NCBI RefSeq assembly: GCF_024294785.1
Contig: NZ_JANCLT010000003.1
Location: 267,135-331,134, forward strand
Length of the DNA: 64,000 nt
Reading direction: 5' to 3'
Source: Ectobacillus ponti
GTDB lineage: Bacteria > Bacillota > Bacilli > Bacillales > Bacillaceae_G
Position numbers and translations under genes: made by a program. Positions within the stretch are counted from its first letter, which is position 1; each line of letters begins with the position of its first letter. Under the pieces are notes generated by a model, which was not told the DNA's origin, searched no databases, and saw only the letters and a program-made list of their open reading frames with translations. Of this stretch, positions 8,129 through 16,760 are shown in pieces.

Positions 8129-8818
8129 TCACAGACTTTGCTGCAGGCAATATACGCGGTCAAAACGGCGCTCCTGCAAATCCTGTCTTGTCATACAGAA
8201 GTACAGCATGCCCATTTCCCCCCATGTCATGCCGAGATTGCCCTGGTCGGAATCGAGCTGCAGCAGCAGTACGAGGCTCTCTGCCGGCATGTCCAGTTCG
8301 GCCGCCAACTCCTCCAGAACTTCACCGTGCACGGAAAAAGGCACTCCAAGCATCTGGTGGTTTTCATAGCTGTCTGGATCCAGCTCCTCCAGCATTTGCA
8401 AAAACCGCAAATCATCGTCTTCATCCTCAAAAAACAGCTGCGGCAGCTTCTCTGTTCTTTCCGGAAGAATGCGGCATTCCGGATACGGCCCGGCGGCATG
8501 GCTTACCGCCAGGTGCTCAGCGGAACCCTCGTGAAAGAGCACGCGGGATGCTCCGTTTTCATAAAAGAAATACAACAAACCGTGTGCCGGCAAGCCAGGC
8601 GCTTCCATCTCCGCCAGGTTCACCTGACAGAGAAAAGCCGGATCCGGCTGCTCCTGGCCCGCAGGCAGATGCGGTGCGCCGCCAGCTTTGGATGCCCCAA
8701 GGGGCACCGGTTCATCCGGTGCCGGCACAAGCTTGATGCAGGAGAACACCGTCTCCAAAATTTCATCCCGGACATGCCCAAGCCCATATGCTTCAATCAT
8801 TTCACGTATGTATTTCAT
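8129..8818 (-). CDS. DUF1963 (YwqG-like) protein
   Basis: The 229-residue acidic protein fits the YwqG/DUF1963 family: FLCQVNLAEM, LLYFFYE, DDDLRFLQMLEEL, LLLLQLDSDQGNLGMTWGEMGMLYFCM and a final basic segment QERRFDRVYC are all typical. The family is cytoplasmic, widespread and has no proven biochemical function. Two adjacent ATG codons (8821 and 8818) are possible; the second is used here because its distance from AAGGAG (seven bases) is better. Single-gene unit with its own terminator. Confidence 0.78.
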   Translation of the reverse strand: MKYIREMIEAYGLGHVRDEILETVFSCIKLVPAPDEPVPLGASKAGGAPHLPAGQEQPDPAFLCQVNLAEMEAPGLPAHGLLYFFYENGASRVLFHEGSAEHLAVSHAAGPYPECRILPERTEKLPQLFFEDEDDDLRFLQMLEELDPDSYENHQMLGVPFSVHGEVLEELAAELDMPAESLVLLLQLDSDQGNLGMTWGEMGMLYFCMTRQDLQERRFDRVYCLQQSL

Positions 8819-8871
8819 CATGTGACTCCTTTTCGTTTTGCGATAAGCATACCATACCAGCGGCAAAAGAG

Positions 8872-8897
8872 AAAAAGCCCGGGGCTCCCGGGCTTTC
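8872..8897 (-). terminator. Terminator of the chemotaxis receptor gene
   Basis: AAAGCCCGGG-AGC-CCCGGGCTTTTTC reads on the minus strand directly after the stop at 8899, a near-perfect GC-rich stem with a T run. Confidence 0.9.
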
Positions 8898-8898
8898 A

Positions 8899-10170
8899 TC
8901 ATGATACTTTAAAAACATCCGCTCCCTGCTTCAGTTGATGCAGCACAAGCTCCAGCTCCTGCTTGGCATGTACAACTTCACCGATCGACTCCAAATGCTG
9001 CTCAATCAGGCGGAGCGCCTCCGCAGCGCTTTGATGGGAAGCTTCAGAAATACGGGCAACCTCATCCACGCGAGCCGAAATTTCCTCAGAACCGGAAGCG
9101 GCACTGTCGCTGGCTTCCATAATATCCTGCATTTGGCCATTCACATCCTCCATGGAGGACACAATCTCGGCAAAGGTGCGGTCCACGTGCTCAGCTTTCT
9201 CCAATCCGGCAGACAAGAGAGAATCGGATGCATCCACAGCCGCCGTCGCTGTTTTTGTATTCTCTTGAATATCATGAATCAGCGCCGTGATTTCCGCCGC
9301 CGAGCCTGCTGATTGCTCAGCCAGCTTGCGCACCTCTTCCGCGACAATGGCAAAGCCGCGGCCGCTTTCGCCGGCGCGCGCCGCCTCAATGGCAGCGTTC
9401 AGGGCCAGCAGGTTGGTTTGCTGTGCAATGGTGTTGATGACCTGGACAATTTCGTCAATCTGCAGGGAGCGGCTTGTTAAATCATGCATCATGGCAGACA
9501 TGCTTTCATAGGATCGGCGGATGTCTGACATCTGTGCCACAAGCTCATCCAGCTCCCGCTTCCCGGATGAGGCCACCGCATTTGCTTTGGCTGAGAGCTG
9601 GCCGGCTCTCGTTGTCACATCTGCAATCCGGGCAATCTCCGCTGTCATTCTCTCTACGGCATTGGAGCTGTCAGCGGCTGCCCCGGCAAGAGTGGCGGAG
9701 CTGTCGGCCAGTACGTTCATATGAGAGGAAATGGCATGGAACTCATCAGCGGCGCTTTGCAGCTGTTGCTGTGTTTCGTGATAGACCGCGGATGTGCGGT
9801 CAACGCCTTCCTGTACACCGGACACGAGCTCGTTCAGTGACTGTGTCATATGATTCAGCGGATCCTCAAAACGGTCCAGCGGCCCCAGATCTTCGGCCTT
9901 TACAACAGGTGTCAAATCACCGTCCGCAATGCTGTTCACATGCGCGGATATCGCATCGAACGGCTTCTTGAATTTTGTAAAGTTAAAAATACCTGCAAAT
10001 GCTACAAATATACCAATGAGAACAGCTGCAAGCAGTGTCCCGGCACGCAAGAACGGAATACCGCCCAATAAGGAATATAAGTACATAGAGACAGCGCCAA
10101 TCGCGAGTCCCTGCAGGAACGTGCGCACAAGGTAGGAAACCAAGCTTACAACAGCATCGTTCTTCTTCAC
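8899..10170 (-). CDS. Methyl-accepting chemotaxis protein with minimal sensor region
   Basis: The 423-residue protein has two transmembrane helices close to the N-terminus (about 12-35 and 40-65) with almost no extracellular loop between them. A HAMP-like segment ([16 protein letters not shown]) follows, then a long coiled-coil signalling domain. The conserved hairpin tip is seen as [35 protein letters not shown]. Without a periplasmic ligand domain it probably senses membrane or cytoplasmic conditions. The start is a GTG at 10170 with AAGGAGGC seven bases upstream; longer frames reaching 10311 have no site. The final pentapeptide for CheR docking is absent. Confidence 0.88.
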   Translation of the reverse strand: MKKNDAVVSLVSYLVRTFLQGLAIGAVSMYLYSLLGGIPFLRAGTLLAAVLIGIFVAFAGIFNFTKFKKPFDAISAHVNSIADGDLTPVVKAEDLGPLDRFEDPLNHMTQSLNELVSGVQEGVDRTSAVYHETQQQLQSAADEFHAISSHMNVLADSSATLAGAAADSSNAVERMTAEIARIADVTTRAGQLSAKANAVASSGKRELDELVAQMSDIRRSYESMSAMMHDLTSRSLQIDEIVQVINTIAQQTNLLALNAAIEAARAGESGRGFAIVAEEVRKLAEQSAGSAAEITALIHDIQENTKTATAAVDASDSLLSAGLEKAEHVDRTFAEIVSSMEDVNGQMQDIMEASDSAASGSEEISARVDEVARISEASHQSAAEALRLIEQHLESIGEVVHAKQELELVLHQLKQGADVFKVS

Positions 10171-10278
10171 GGATAAAGCCTCCTTAAAATTAAATAACGT
10201 AATAATAAGATTATACATGGCGAAAGGGATTTCAAGGAAATGTAAATTCAGGTAATATGGTAAAAAGGAGGAGAGCGT

Positions 10279-11040
10279 ATGTGTTTGATTCATGTTGCAT
10301 ATCAGGTTCACACGCGATACAGCTTAATTGTGGCAGCCAACCGGGATGAGCTCCGCGACAGGCCTACGGCTCCCGCCCACTTTTGGGCGGACATGCCGCA
10401 TATTCTGGCGGGACGGGATTTGGAGCGGATGGGCACCTGGATGGGCGTCACGGCAGAAGGCAGGTTTGCAGCCCTGACCAATTACCGCAATCCGAAGGAA
10501 GAGACAGCGGGCAAAAGAACACGCGGAGAGCTTGTAAGCGGCTTTTTGCAAAGTGCGGAAGCGCCTGAGGTCTATATGCGACGGGTACAGGAGGAGGGAC
10601 AGGCGTATCCCGGCTTTAATCTGCTGGTCAGCGATGGAGGGAAGCTGCTGTACTATTCCAATGTACAAAACGAGGTTCAGGTGCTCCAGCCAGGAATTTA
10701 TGGCCTCAGCAACGCCTTTTTGAATGACCCATGGCCGAAGGTGCAAAGAGGGATGGACGGCATGAAGCGGTGCTTGCGCGGAGCGGAGGAAGGGCTTACA
10801 GCTTGCTTGCTGGAAATGCTGCAGCATGCTGAACCGGCTCCGGATGAGCTTCTTCCGGCGACAGGCGTTTCGCTGGAGTGGGAGCGCCGGCTGTCGCCGC
10901 TTTTTATTGAAGGTGCAGATTACGGCACCCGCTCTTCAGCGGTGCTGCTGCAGAACGCGGCGGGCATCCAATTCACGGAGCGTACATACAGCGGCGGCCA
11001 ATCTGAAGACCGCTGCTTCAGCATGGAAATTTCCCGGTGA
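10279..11040 (+). CDS. NRDE (TANGO2-like) family protein
   Basis: The 253-residue protein begins [11 protein letters not shown], with the family-defining NRDE motif in [19 protein letters not shown] (about residues 20-38). [13 protein letters not shown] and ALTNYRNP are further hallmarks. The conserved Cys2 following the initiator Met suggests an Ntn-hydrolase type fold, though activity is unproven in bacteria. It is preceded by AAGGAGGAGAGCGT at good spacing. It stands alone between the divergent receptor gene and the aspartokinase gene. Confidence 0.88.
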   Translation: MCLIHVAYQVHTRYSLIVAANRDELRDRPTAPAHFWADMPHILAGRDLERMGTWMGVTAEGRFAALTNYRNPKEETAGKRTRGELVSGFLQSAEAPEVYMRRVQEEGQAYPGFNLLVSDGGKLLYYSNVQNEVQVLQPGIYGLSNAFLNDPWPKVQRGMDGMKRCLRGAEEGLTACLLEMLQHAEPAPDELLPATGVSLEWERRLSPLFIEGADYGTRSSAVLLQNAAGIQFTERTYSGGQSEDRCFSMEISR

Positions 11041-11270
11041 AATCCGGGGAAGCTGCAGGAGGAGCCGAAGATATGCATAATTTCTCTTCGGGGGCTCATC
11101 TCCGCCAGTCTAAAAAATGAGGGTTTTTCGGCTTTTTTCGCAGAAAAGCATTGCAAGCCGCAACCGATAGAGAGATAATGTAACCTATAAAAATAAAATC
11201 TTCAGATTATTTATTCGCTTAGCGGCCTTTCTTATAGGGAGGATTATCTTATATTGGCAGGGGATCAGAC
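11041..11270 (+). promoter_or_regulatory. Intergenic leader before aspartokinase, no riboswitch recognised
   Basis: The 230 bases contain a possible terminator-like pair (GAGCCGAAGA at 11062-11071 with TCTTCGGGGGCTC at 11084-11096) for the NRDE gene, with no good T run, followed by T-rich sequence and an AT-rich stretch near 11180-11215 that probably holds the promoter. I looked for a lysine (L-box) riboswitch or a T-box and saw neither. Confidence 0.35.
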
Positions 11271-12620
11271 ATGAAGGTTGTAAAATTTGGAGGCACATCT
11301 GTAGCCTCAGGACAGCAGATTGAAAAGGTATTTCAGATCGTAACAAGCGACCCGGAACGCAAGATTGTTGTGGTTTCCGCGCCGGGCAAGCGCTTTAAGG
11401 AAGATATTAAAGTTACAGACCTGCTGATTTCGTGTGTGGAGCAGTATATGAACGGCGAAGGCAAGGATGTATATCAAGCGGTGGTAAAACGCTATGAGGA
11501 AATCGCGGAATACCTTGGTGTTGCGCGCGATGTAGTCGACCGGATTTCCATGGACCTGCTGGAGGTGCTGCACGGGGACAAAAGCAACCCGGCCCGCTTC
11601 CGCGATGCGGTGCTCGCAAGCGGCGAGGATAACTGCGCGAAGCTTGTGGCGGCATACTTCCAAGAAATGGGCGTCGAAAGCTCTTATGTAAATCCGAAGG
11701 AAGCAGGTCTGTTTGTAACGGATGAACCGGGCAACGCCCAAGTGCTGCCGGAGTCCTATGACAACCTGCGCATGCTGCGCGACCGTTCCGGCATCCTCAT
11801 CTTCCCGGGCTTCTTCGGCTATTCCGAGGAGGGCGCGGTTGTGACCTTCTCGCGCGGCGGCTCCGACATTACCGGCTCCATCCTGGCAAACGGAGCAGGC
11901 GCAGCCGTGTATGAAAACTTTACGGATGTGGACTCTGTCTATTGTGTAAATCCAAACATTGTAGCCCAGCCGAAGGCCATCCATGAGCTGACCTACCGTG
12001 AAATGCGCGAGCTGTCTTATGCGGGCTTTGCGGTATTCCATGACGAGGCGCTCATTCCGGCATTCCGCGCCGGCATTCCGGTTGTCATCAAGAATACGAA
12101 CAATCCGTCAGCGCCGGGCACAAGAATCCTGAGCGAGCGGGTGAACAAGAACGGTCCTGTCACCGGCATTGCCAGCGACAGCGGCTTCTGCAGCATTTAT
12201 GTGAGCAAGTATTTAATGAACCGCGAAGTGGGCTTCGGTCGCCGTCTGCTGCATATCCTTGAGGACCATGGCTTGTCCTATGAGCACACGCCGTCCGGCA
12301 TCGACGATATCTCCGTGATTTTGCGGCAAAACCAGCTGGATGCAGAGACAGAGGCGCAGATTATTGAGCGCATCCAAAGTGAGCTTCATGCAGATCATGT
12401 GAAGGTGCAGCGCGACTTGTCCATGATTATGATCGTGGGCGAAGGCATGCGCCAAAATGTCGGCACAATGGCAAAGGCGTCTGCCGCTTTGGCGCAGGCT
12501 GGTGTCAACATCGAAATGATCAACCAGGGCTCTTCCGAGGTCAGCATGATGTTCGGCGTGAAGGCTCATGATGAGCAAAAGGCGGTTCAGGCGATTTACG
12601 GAGCATTTTTCACGAAATAA
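11271..12620 (+). CDS. Aspartate kinase, monofunctional (LysC III/YclM type)
   Basis: The 449-residue enzyme phosphorylates aspartate, the first step towards lysine, threonine and methionine and, in spore formers, diaminopimelate and dipicolinate. VVKFGGTSVASG at the N-terminus is the kinase nucleotide-binding motif; FSRGGSDITGSILA and the FTDVDSVYCVNPNIV segment complete the catalytic domain (about 1-285). Two ACT domains follow (about 300-449), giving the allosteric site. Its length matches the threonine-regulated third B. subtilis isoenzyme rather than the alpha/beta LysC. The ATG start follows GGCAGGGGATCAGAC. Single-gene unit with a terminator. Confidence 0.92.
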   Translation: MKVVKFGGTSVASGQQIEKVFQIVTSDPERKIVVVSAPGKRFKEDIKVTDLLISCVEQYMNGEGKDVYQAVVKRYEEIAEYLGVARDVVDRISMDLLEVLHGDKSNPARFRDAVLASGEDNCAKLVAAYFQEMGVESSYVNPKEAGLFVTDEPGNAQVLPESYDNLRMLRDRSGILIFPGFFGYSEEGAVVTFSRGGSDITGSILANGAGAAVYENFTDVDSVYCVNPNIVAQPKAIHELTYREMRELSYAGFAVFHDEALIPAFRAGIPVVIKNTNNPSAPGTRILSERVNKNGPVTGIASDSGFCSIYVSKYLMNREVGFGRRLLHILEDHGLSYEHTPSGIDDISVILRQNQLDAETEAQIIERIQSELHADHVKVQRDLSMIMIVGEGMRQNVGTMAKASAALAQAGVNIEMINQGSSEVSMMFGVKAHDEQKAVQAIYGAFFTK

Positions 12621-12624
12621 ACGA

Positions 12625-12650
12625 CGGGAGAGGGAAACCTCTCCTTTTTG
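12625..12650 (+). terminator. Terminator of aspartokinase gene
   Basis: GGAGAGG-GAAA-CCTCTCC (12627-12644) is a perfect stem closed by a GNRA tetraloop and followed by TTTTT. Confidence 0.95.
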
Positions 12651-12669
12651 TATAGAAAGGAAGGAAAGC

Positions 12670-13485
12670 ATGGGAAAATTGACAGGAAAACGGGTGGCGC
12701 TTGCCGGCCCGCGCAAAGCAGAGGAGCTCAGCAGGCTGGTGGCGAATCTCGGCGGCATTCCGCTGATCCGCCCTGCGCAGGGAACGGTATTTTTGGATGA
12801 CAGCCATGTAGAGCAGGAAATACACGATATTATCGCGGGAGCATTTGATTGGCTCATTGCGACAACGGGCGTGGGGCTGGACAAGCTGCATCAGGCAGCG
12901 GAAGCCATGGGGCGGGCAGAGGAATTTGCAGCGGCGCTTGGCCGCCTGTCCATTGCTGCGCGCGGCTACAAAACCGTCAACATGCTGAAGAAGTGGGGGC
13001 TGCAGCCGCTTGTGCGCGATGATGACGGCAGCACGGCCGGCCTGATGCGGGAGCTTGCATCCCATGACCTGCGGCAGAAGCGTGTGGCTCTGCAGCTGCA
13101 TGGCGATCCGGCGCCGAAGCTGGTTGCCTGGCTGGAGGAGCAGGGGGCGGAATTTCATGAGATTCTGCCGTACCATCATGTGCCGCCAAAGCCGGACATG
13201 CTCGAATTGCTGGTGGGCGAGCTGCTTGCCGGAGACATTGACGCTGTGAATTTCACCAGCACGCCGCAGGCCCGCTTCTTAATGGAGTATGCGCGCGAAA
13301 AGGGAGTGGCAGAGCAGGTGCTCGCAGCGTTTGCAGGCCCTGTTGTTGCAGTCGCGGTCGGCAAGGTGACCGCACAGGCGCTGCGCGAAGCAGGCATCAC
13401 GCGTATTGTGGTGCCGGAGGAAGAGCGGATGGGAAGCGCGATTGTCAAGCTGGCGCAGTATTACGAGCAGCTTTCCTCTTTTTAG
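12670..13485 (+). CDS. Uroporphyrinogen-III synthase-like protein
   Basis: The 271-residue protein has the two-lobed HemD pattern. It opens with GKRVALAGPRKAEELSRLVANLGG, has DWLIATTGVGLDKL near 55, GYKTVNMLKKWG near 100 and AVNFTSTPQARFLMEYA and VVAVAVGKVTAQALREAGI in the second half. In the family this enzyme cyclises hydroxymethylbilane with ring D inversion. No other haem genes are adjacent; stand-alone paralogues in Bacillus are common and may have a different role. The ATG at 12670 has AAAGGAAGGAAAGC upstream. Confidence 0.82.
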   Translation: MGKLTGKRVALAGPRKAEELSRLVANLGGIPLIRPAQGTVFLDDSHVEQEIHDIIAGAFDWLIATTGVGLDKLHQAAEAMGRAEEFAAALGRLSIAARGYKTVNMLKKWGLQPLVRDDDGSTAGLMRELASHDLRQKRVALQLHGDPAPKLVAWLEEQGAEFHEILPYHHVPPKPDMLELLVGELLAGDIDAVNFTSTPQARFLMEYAREKGVAEQVLAAFAGPVVAVAVGKVTAQALREAGITRIVVPEEERMGSAIVKLAQYYEQLSSF

Positions 13486-13560
13486 CAAGAGCATTGTCAT
13501 TGCGTTCCGCTGCCGCCCCGTGATACGGTAGGGGTATACTTACACGAAGGAGACATAGCT

Positions 13561-14475
13561 GTGAAGGTATATCAAACGATTACGGAACTCATTGGAAACA
13601 CGCCGCTCCTCCGCCTGAACCGGGTGGTTGGCACAGATGTGGCTGACGTATATGTAAAGCTTGAAATGTTCAACCCGTCCCGGAGCGTGAAGGACCGGGC
13701 TGCCTACAATCTGATCGCAGCCGCCGAGGACATGGGCCTGCTGCAGCCGGGCGGCACCATTATTGAGCCGACAAGCGGAAACACAGGGATCGGACTTGCC
13801 ATGAATGCCGCGGCCAAAGGCTATCGGGCGATTCTGGTTATGCCGGACAATATGTCCAAGGAGCGCATTCAGCTGCTGCAGGCATACGGGGCGGAGGTTG
13901 TGCTGACGCCGGCCGCCGAGCGCATGCCGGGAGCCATACGCAAAGCGTTGGAGCTGCAGCAGGACATTCCCGGTAGCTTTATTCCGCAGCAGTTTGAAAA
14001 TAGGGCCAATCCGGATATCCATCGCCGTACAACGGCGCTGGAGATTTACGCGCAGATGGAAGGAAAGCTGGATGCCTTTGTGGCGACAGCCGGCACAGGC
14101 GGCACCATTACCGGCACGGGAGAAACGCTGCGGAATCTGATTGCCGGCATCTATGTGGCGGTTGTGGAGCCGAAGGGGTCTCCTGTTTTATCAGGCGGCC
14201 AGCCTGGCCCGCACCGTCTGGTGGGCACAAGCCCCGGCTTTGTGCCTGCTATTTTGAACACGGAAGTGTATGATGAGATTATGCAGATTGCCGATGAAGA
14301 GGCGATTGAGATGACACGCCGTCTGGCGCGTGAAGAAGGCATTCTCGTCGGGCCGTCCTCCGGTGCATCCGTGCATGCGGCAGTCACCCTTGCGAAGCGC
14401 CTCGGAGCGGGGAAACGGGTGGTCTGCATAGCCCCGGACACAGGGGAACGCTATTTGAGCATGGATATTTTTTGA
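13561..14475 (+). CDS. cysK: Cysteine synthase family PLP enzyme
   Basis: The 304-residue protein is a beta-family PLP enzyme of the O-acetylserine sulfhydrylase type. The PLP lysine is K44 in SRSVKDRAAYN; the substrate loop PTSGNTGIGLAMNAA follows, and GTGGTITGTGETL is the phosphate-binding loop. PSSGASVHAA lies near the C-terminus. It makes cysteine from O-acetylserine and sulfide, or a close relative of that reaction. It starts with GTG after GAAGGAGACATAGCT. There is no serine acetyltransferase gene beside it, so it is likely an accessory isoenzyme. Confidence 0.88.
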   Translation: MKVYQTITELIGNTPLLRLNRVVGTDVADVYVKLEMFNPSRSVKDRAAYNLIAAAEDMGLLQPGGTIIEPTSGNTGIGLAMNAAAKGYRAILVMPDNMSKERIQLLQAYGAEVVLTPAAERMPGAIRKALELQQDIPGSFIPQQFENRANPDIHRRTTALEIYAQMEGKLDAFVATAGTGGTITGTGETLRNLIAGIYVAVVEPKGSPVLSGGQPGPHRLVGTSPGFVPAILNTEVYDEIMQIADEEAIEMTRRLAREEGILVGPSSGASVHAAVTLAKRLGAGKRVVCIAPDTGERYLSMDIF

Positions 14476-14508
14476 ACAGAGAGGGGAGGGGCCCCTCTCT
14501 GTTTTTAT
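14476..14508 (+). terminator. Terminator of cysteine synthase gene
   Basis: ACAGAGAGGGG and CCCCTCTCTGT form an 11-bp perfect stem around a 5-base loop, followed by TTTTT, immediately after the stop codon. It overlaps the 3' end of the small minus-strand gene at 14505-14648. Confidence 0.93.
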
Positions 14509-14648
14509 TTCTTTTCGCGCATATTCCGCTGCTGGATGGCTTGAATTTCTCCGACATCCCCTTTGGCATTGATGATTTCAGCCAGCCGGATCAAATCCTC
14601 GGCTTCCTCTTGTTCGGTAATCAGCTCGTCTTGCCCGCGTTCCTTCAT
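14505..14648 (-). CDS. Small acidic protein of 47 residues
   Basis: This frame starts MKERGQDELITEQEEAEDL and ends NMREKK, a charged, helical, probably cytoplasmic protein. A GGAGG lies upstream of the ATG but 13 bases away, which is long, so the exact start is uncertain. Its last codon overlaps the neighbouring gene's terminator. It is divergent from the gene at 14837, and the shared upstream region contains a GAACN4GTTC palindrome. I do not recognise a family. Confidence 0.55.
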   Translation of the reverse strand: MKERGQDELITEQEEAEDLIRLAEIINAKGDVGEIQAIQQRNMREKK

Positions 14649-14750
14649 AATATGACTGCAACCTCCTTTTTTTCTTACCTTGCCCGTTCCGCGGCTGTTC
14701 TATTTGGAAATGCAGCTGCATACATATGGAAGGTCGCTTTTTTGCGGTTT

Positions 14751-14784
14751 TTGTATAGAACATTCGTTCTTGTTGTGCTATGAT
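14751..14784. promoter_or_regulatory. Candidate LexA (SOS) box with overlapping promoter
   Basis: AGAACATTCGTTCT at 14757-14770 contains the perfect GAAC-N4-GTTC palindrome of the Bacillus LexA/DinR operator. It lies just upstream of an extended -10 (TGCTATGAT at 14776-14784) reading to the right, and overlaps a TATACA reading to the left. It is therefore placed to control either or both divergent small genes. The match lacks the outer C and G of the full consensus. Confidence 0.4.
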
Positions 14785-14836
14785 GAAGAGGGGAACATAA
14801 GTTCTTGTTACATAGGGATGGAAAGGATGGATTCAT

Positions 14837-15148
14837 GTGGGAAGAGCAAAGAAGGAATGGAAGCTTTCCTATATGCGATGGGGATTTCTCTCAGTTGCAG
14901 AAGGCGGCGGGCAGGAATATTTCTGCTTGGATATTTATGAACAAAAGCGGGGAGGAGAGCGGCTTCATATTGCTTCCGCGAAAGCGATCCTGGCAGGAGA
15001 ACGGGTGTGGACGGCTGTGGAGGATAGAAAGGGAAGACCATTGCGGGTGCGGGAGAAGGGCCTGCAGGAGGTGGTGGAAGAGGCAATTCGTCTGCTGCAG
15101 CATGCATGCCGGGACCGGGAAAAGCAAAGGATGCCTGAAATTAAATAG
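14837..15148 (+). CDS. Hypothetical protein, about 103 residues
   Basis: The protein begins MGRAKKEWKLSYMRWGFLSV and is moderately basic with no membrane segment. Its core (EYFCLDIYEQKRGGERLHI, VWTAVEDRKGRPLRV, EVVEEAIRLLQHA) looks like a small alpha/beta domain. It starts with GTG at 14837, with GGAAAGGA nine bases upstream. I do not recognise the family. A palindrome resembling a LexA box lies about 70 bases upstream. Confidence 0.65.
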   Translation: MGRAKKEWKLSYMRWGFLSVAEGGGQEYFCLDIYEQKRGGERLHIASAKAILAGERVWTAVEDRKGRPLRVREKGLQEVVEEAIRLLQHACRDREKQRMPEIK

Positions 15149-15172
15149 CCGCTGTGCAAAGAGACAGCGGCA
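15147..15172. terminator. Hairpin between convergent genes
   Basis: GCCGCTGT and ACAGCGGC form a perfect 8-bp stem (15148-15171) overlapping the stop codon of the left gene. There is no T run on either side, so it may be a weak terminator or an RNA-stabilising hairpin. Confidence 0.45.
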
Positions 15173-15182
15173 ATGAAATCAT

Positions 15183-15368
15183 TCACCGAAGGCGCGCCAA
15201 AGAAGATTCGTGCGCAAGCTTCTGGTATTGTAAAATTAAATAATCCAAAATTTGGCTGATGCGGATCGTTTCTGCATGAAAAAGACCGTGTGTGCTCGCC
15301 GTTTCATGCATAGCCGAGCGCATGGTTTCAATCTCCAGCGACAGGCTGCGCAGTTGTTCGTGTCCCAT
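15183..15368 (-). CDS. Spo0E-like aspartyl-phosphate phosphatase
   Basis: The 61-residue protein matches the Spo0E family: two short helices with the signature SQILDYLILQYQK near the C-terminus. Family members dephosphorylate Spo0A-P in the phosphorelay and thereby delay sporulation. The ATG at 15368 has GGGGA seven bases upstream; a TTG six bases earlier is less well placed. A second ATG 30 bases upstream with a good site lies in another frame and encodes only a short peptide. It forms a single-gene unit. Confidence 0.82.
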   Translation of the reverse strand: MGHEQLRSLSLEIETMRSAMHETASTHGLFHAETIRISQILDYLILQYQKLAHESSLARLR

Positions 15369-15374
15369 ATGCAA

Positions 15375-15589
15375 ATCCCCATATTTGTAGCATCATTTTT
15401 TCCTTCCTAACGGTATCATAACATGTCCTGCCGGGCAACATGCATTTCATAGTTTATGGCAATTTGGAATAGAATTCCTGATAAATTGTCCACATTTTTG
15501 TTGCTTGCAAATTCCCGGAAAACATGGTAAACACAGTTGCCAATGTGACGATAGAAGAAAAAGAAAAGAGTGAAGCCGCGCTCCACCCT
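15375..15589. other. Intergenic stretch without a recognised gene
   Basis: These roughly 215 bases separate the spo0E-like gene from the small membrane protein gene on the same strand. They must contain the promoter of the former, probably the AT-rich part around 15390-15480 on the minus strand. No coding frame with a ribosome binding site was seen. Confidence 0.3.
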
Positions 15590-15787
15590 TTACAATGTAT
15601 AGAAATGCCCCAAAAATGCCAGTGTTGTCAGCAGCAGTGTAATGCCAAAGCCGTTGGAAATGATGCGGGAGAAGGATTCCCAGGTACAGTTTGCATAGAT
15701 CTTGACGTACAGTGCAATTACCGTGCTGAAGCAGATGCCGAAGAGGATAAGGCCGATCATGGAATACGGACTGAATAATTCCAGCAT
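15590..15787 (-). CDS. Small two-helix membrane protein
   Basis: The 65-residue protein has two hydrophobic helices (about 8-28 and 45-62) separated by a short polar loop, YANCTWESFSRIISNGFG. The ATG is preceded by AAGGAG at nine bases. No family or function is recognised. It stands alone, upstream of the Spo0E-like gene on the same strand. Confidence 0.7.
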   Translation of the reverse strand: MLELFSPYSMIGLILFGICFSTVIALYVKIYANCTWESFSRIISNGFGITLLLTTLAFLGHFYTL

Positions 15788-15884
15788 TGGATGCTTCTCC
15801 TTCCACTTTTGATTGTTATATTTATTTTATTCACAAATTTGTCACAAGTCAAAGGGTTTGTTTGGCAGGTCTTCTTCAGAGAAA

Positions 15885-15915
15885 GCCAAAAGGCTGCCTC
15901 CCGAGGAGACAGCCC
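15885..15915 (-). terminator. Terminator of the first azoreductase gene
   Basis: On the minus strand GGCTGTCTCC-TCG-GGAGGCAGCC (one mismatch) is followed by TTTTGG, about 10 bases after the stop codon. Confidence 0.85.
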
Positions 15916-15924
15916 AAGCTGGAA

Positions 15925-16560
15925 TCAGAACGTTTTGGCAGCTTCTTTGGCGCGGGCAATAGCTTGTTCCTTGATTTCCTGGGCCCGGTCAGGGAAGGCA
16001 TTATGTCCCTCCACGAAAATGCCCTCAAAGGATGGAATGCCAAAGAATTGCATAATGGCATTCAAATAGCGGTGGCCCATTTCAAATTCCGCCGCCGGCC
16101 CTTCGGAGTAGATGCCGCCGCGCGCCTGAATGTGCAGCGCCTTTTTGTCGGTCAGCAGGCCGACAGGGCCTTCCGCTGTATACTTGAACGTTTTGCCGGC
16201 TACCGCCACAGAGTCAATATATGCCTTCATCAGCGGCGGGAAGGAGAAGTTCCACAGCGGTGTGACGAACACATATTTGTCAGCGGAAATAAATTGCTCA
16301 CTCAGCTCACCGAGGCGGCCAACCTTTGATTTTTCTTCAGCGGACAGCTGATCAAAGGCAGCGCCGGATTGCAGCTTGCCCCAGCCGCTGAATACATCGG
16401 CATCAATATGCGGGATATACTCCTTATATAAATCCACATGCACCACCTCGTCATGCGGATGTGTCTCGCGGTACGTATCAATGAAAGCCCGGCCGACAGC
16501 CATGCTGTAGGACTGTGTTTCATTGTGCGGGTGGGCAGTAATATATAGAACCTTTGCCAT
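15925..16560 (-). CDS. azoR: FMN-dependent NADH:quinone/azo reductase
   Basis: The 211-residue protein is a flavodoxin-fold azoreductase. [18 protein letters not shown] binds the FMN phosphate, [30 protein letters not shown] is the family signature, and [10 protein letters not shown] lies near residue 145. The enzyme reduces quinones and azo dyes with NADH as a cytoplasmic dimer and protects against thiol-reactive electrophiles. The ATG at 16560 has AAAGGAGG eight bases upstream. A paralogue is encoded 1.4 kb away at 17911-18537. Unlike that paralogue, no GTTGCTATAGCAAC operator is visible here. Confidence 0.92.
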   Translation of the reverse strand: MAKVLYITAHPHNETQSYSMAVGRAFIDTYRETHPHDEVVHVDLYKEYIPHIDADVFSGWGKLQSGAAFDQLSAEEKSKVGRLGELSEQFISADKYVFVTPLWNFSFPPLMKAYIDSVAVAGKTFKYTAEGPVGLLTDKKALHIQARGGIYSEGPAAEFEMGHRYLNAIMQFFGIPSFEGIFVEGHNAFPDRAQEIKEQAIARAKEAAKTF

Positions 16561-16643
16561 ATGTGATTGCCTCCTTTGTGCAGTTAAGTCTTTACATAGG
16601 ATGTGCACTTTAAGGGCGGCTAGTCCGGGCGACGGATGGAAAT

Positions 16644-16680
16644 AAAGAGAACGGCTGCCAGTCAGTCGGCAGCCGTTCTG
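16644..16680 (-). terminator. Terminator downstream of yitT
   Basis: AGAACGGCTGCC and GGCAGCCGTTCT are perfect 12-bp arms (16648-16659 and 16668-16679). On the minus strand they are followed by CTTTATTTCC. It lies about 80 bases past the yitT stop. Confidence 0.8.
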
Positions 16681-16692
16681 TCGCTTCTGCGG

Positions 16693-16756
16693 GCTGGACG
16701 AATGGTCCAGCTTTCGCGGCCGGCTCCCTTCGGTGAGCTGAACGAGCCGGTTCCGC
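16693..16756. repeat. Two further inverted repeats behind yitT
   Basis: Between the yitT stop and its terminator are two more stems: GCTGGAC/GTCCAGC (16693-16711) and GCGGCCGGCTC/GAGCCGGTTCCGC (16716-16756, small mismatches). Neither is followed by a T run. Three consecutive hairpins in 110 bases is more than a terminator needs. Confidence 0.5.
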
Positions 16757-16760
16757 TTTT

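Noticed and set aside
11041-11270. Lysine riboswitch before aspartokinase
   Set aside because: The conserved L-box blocks were not found; the leader is also too short once the promoter is taken into account.
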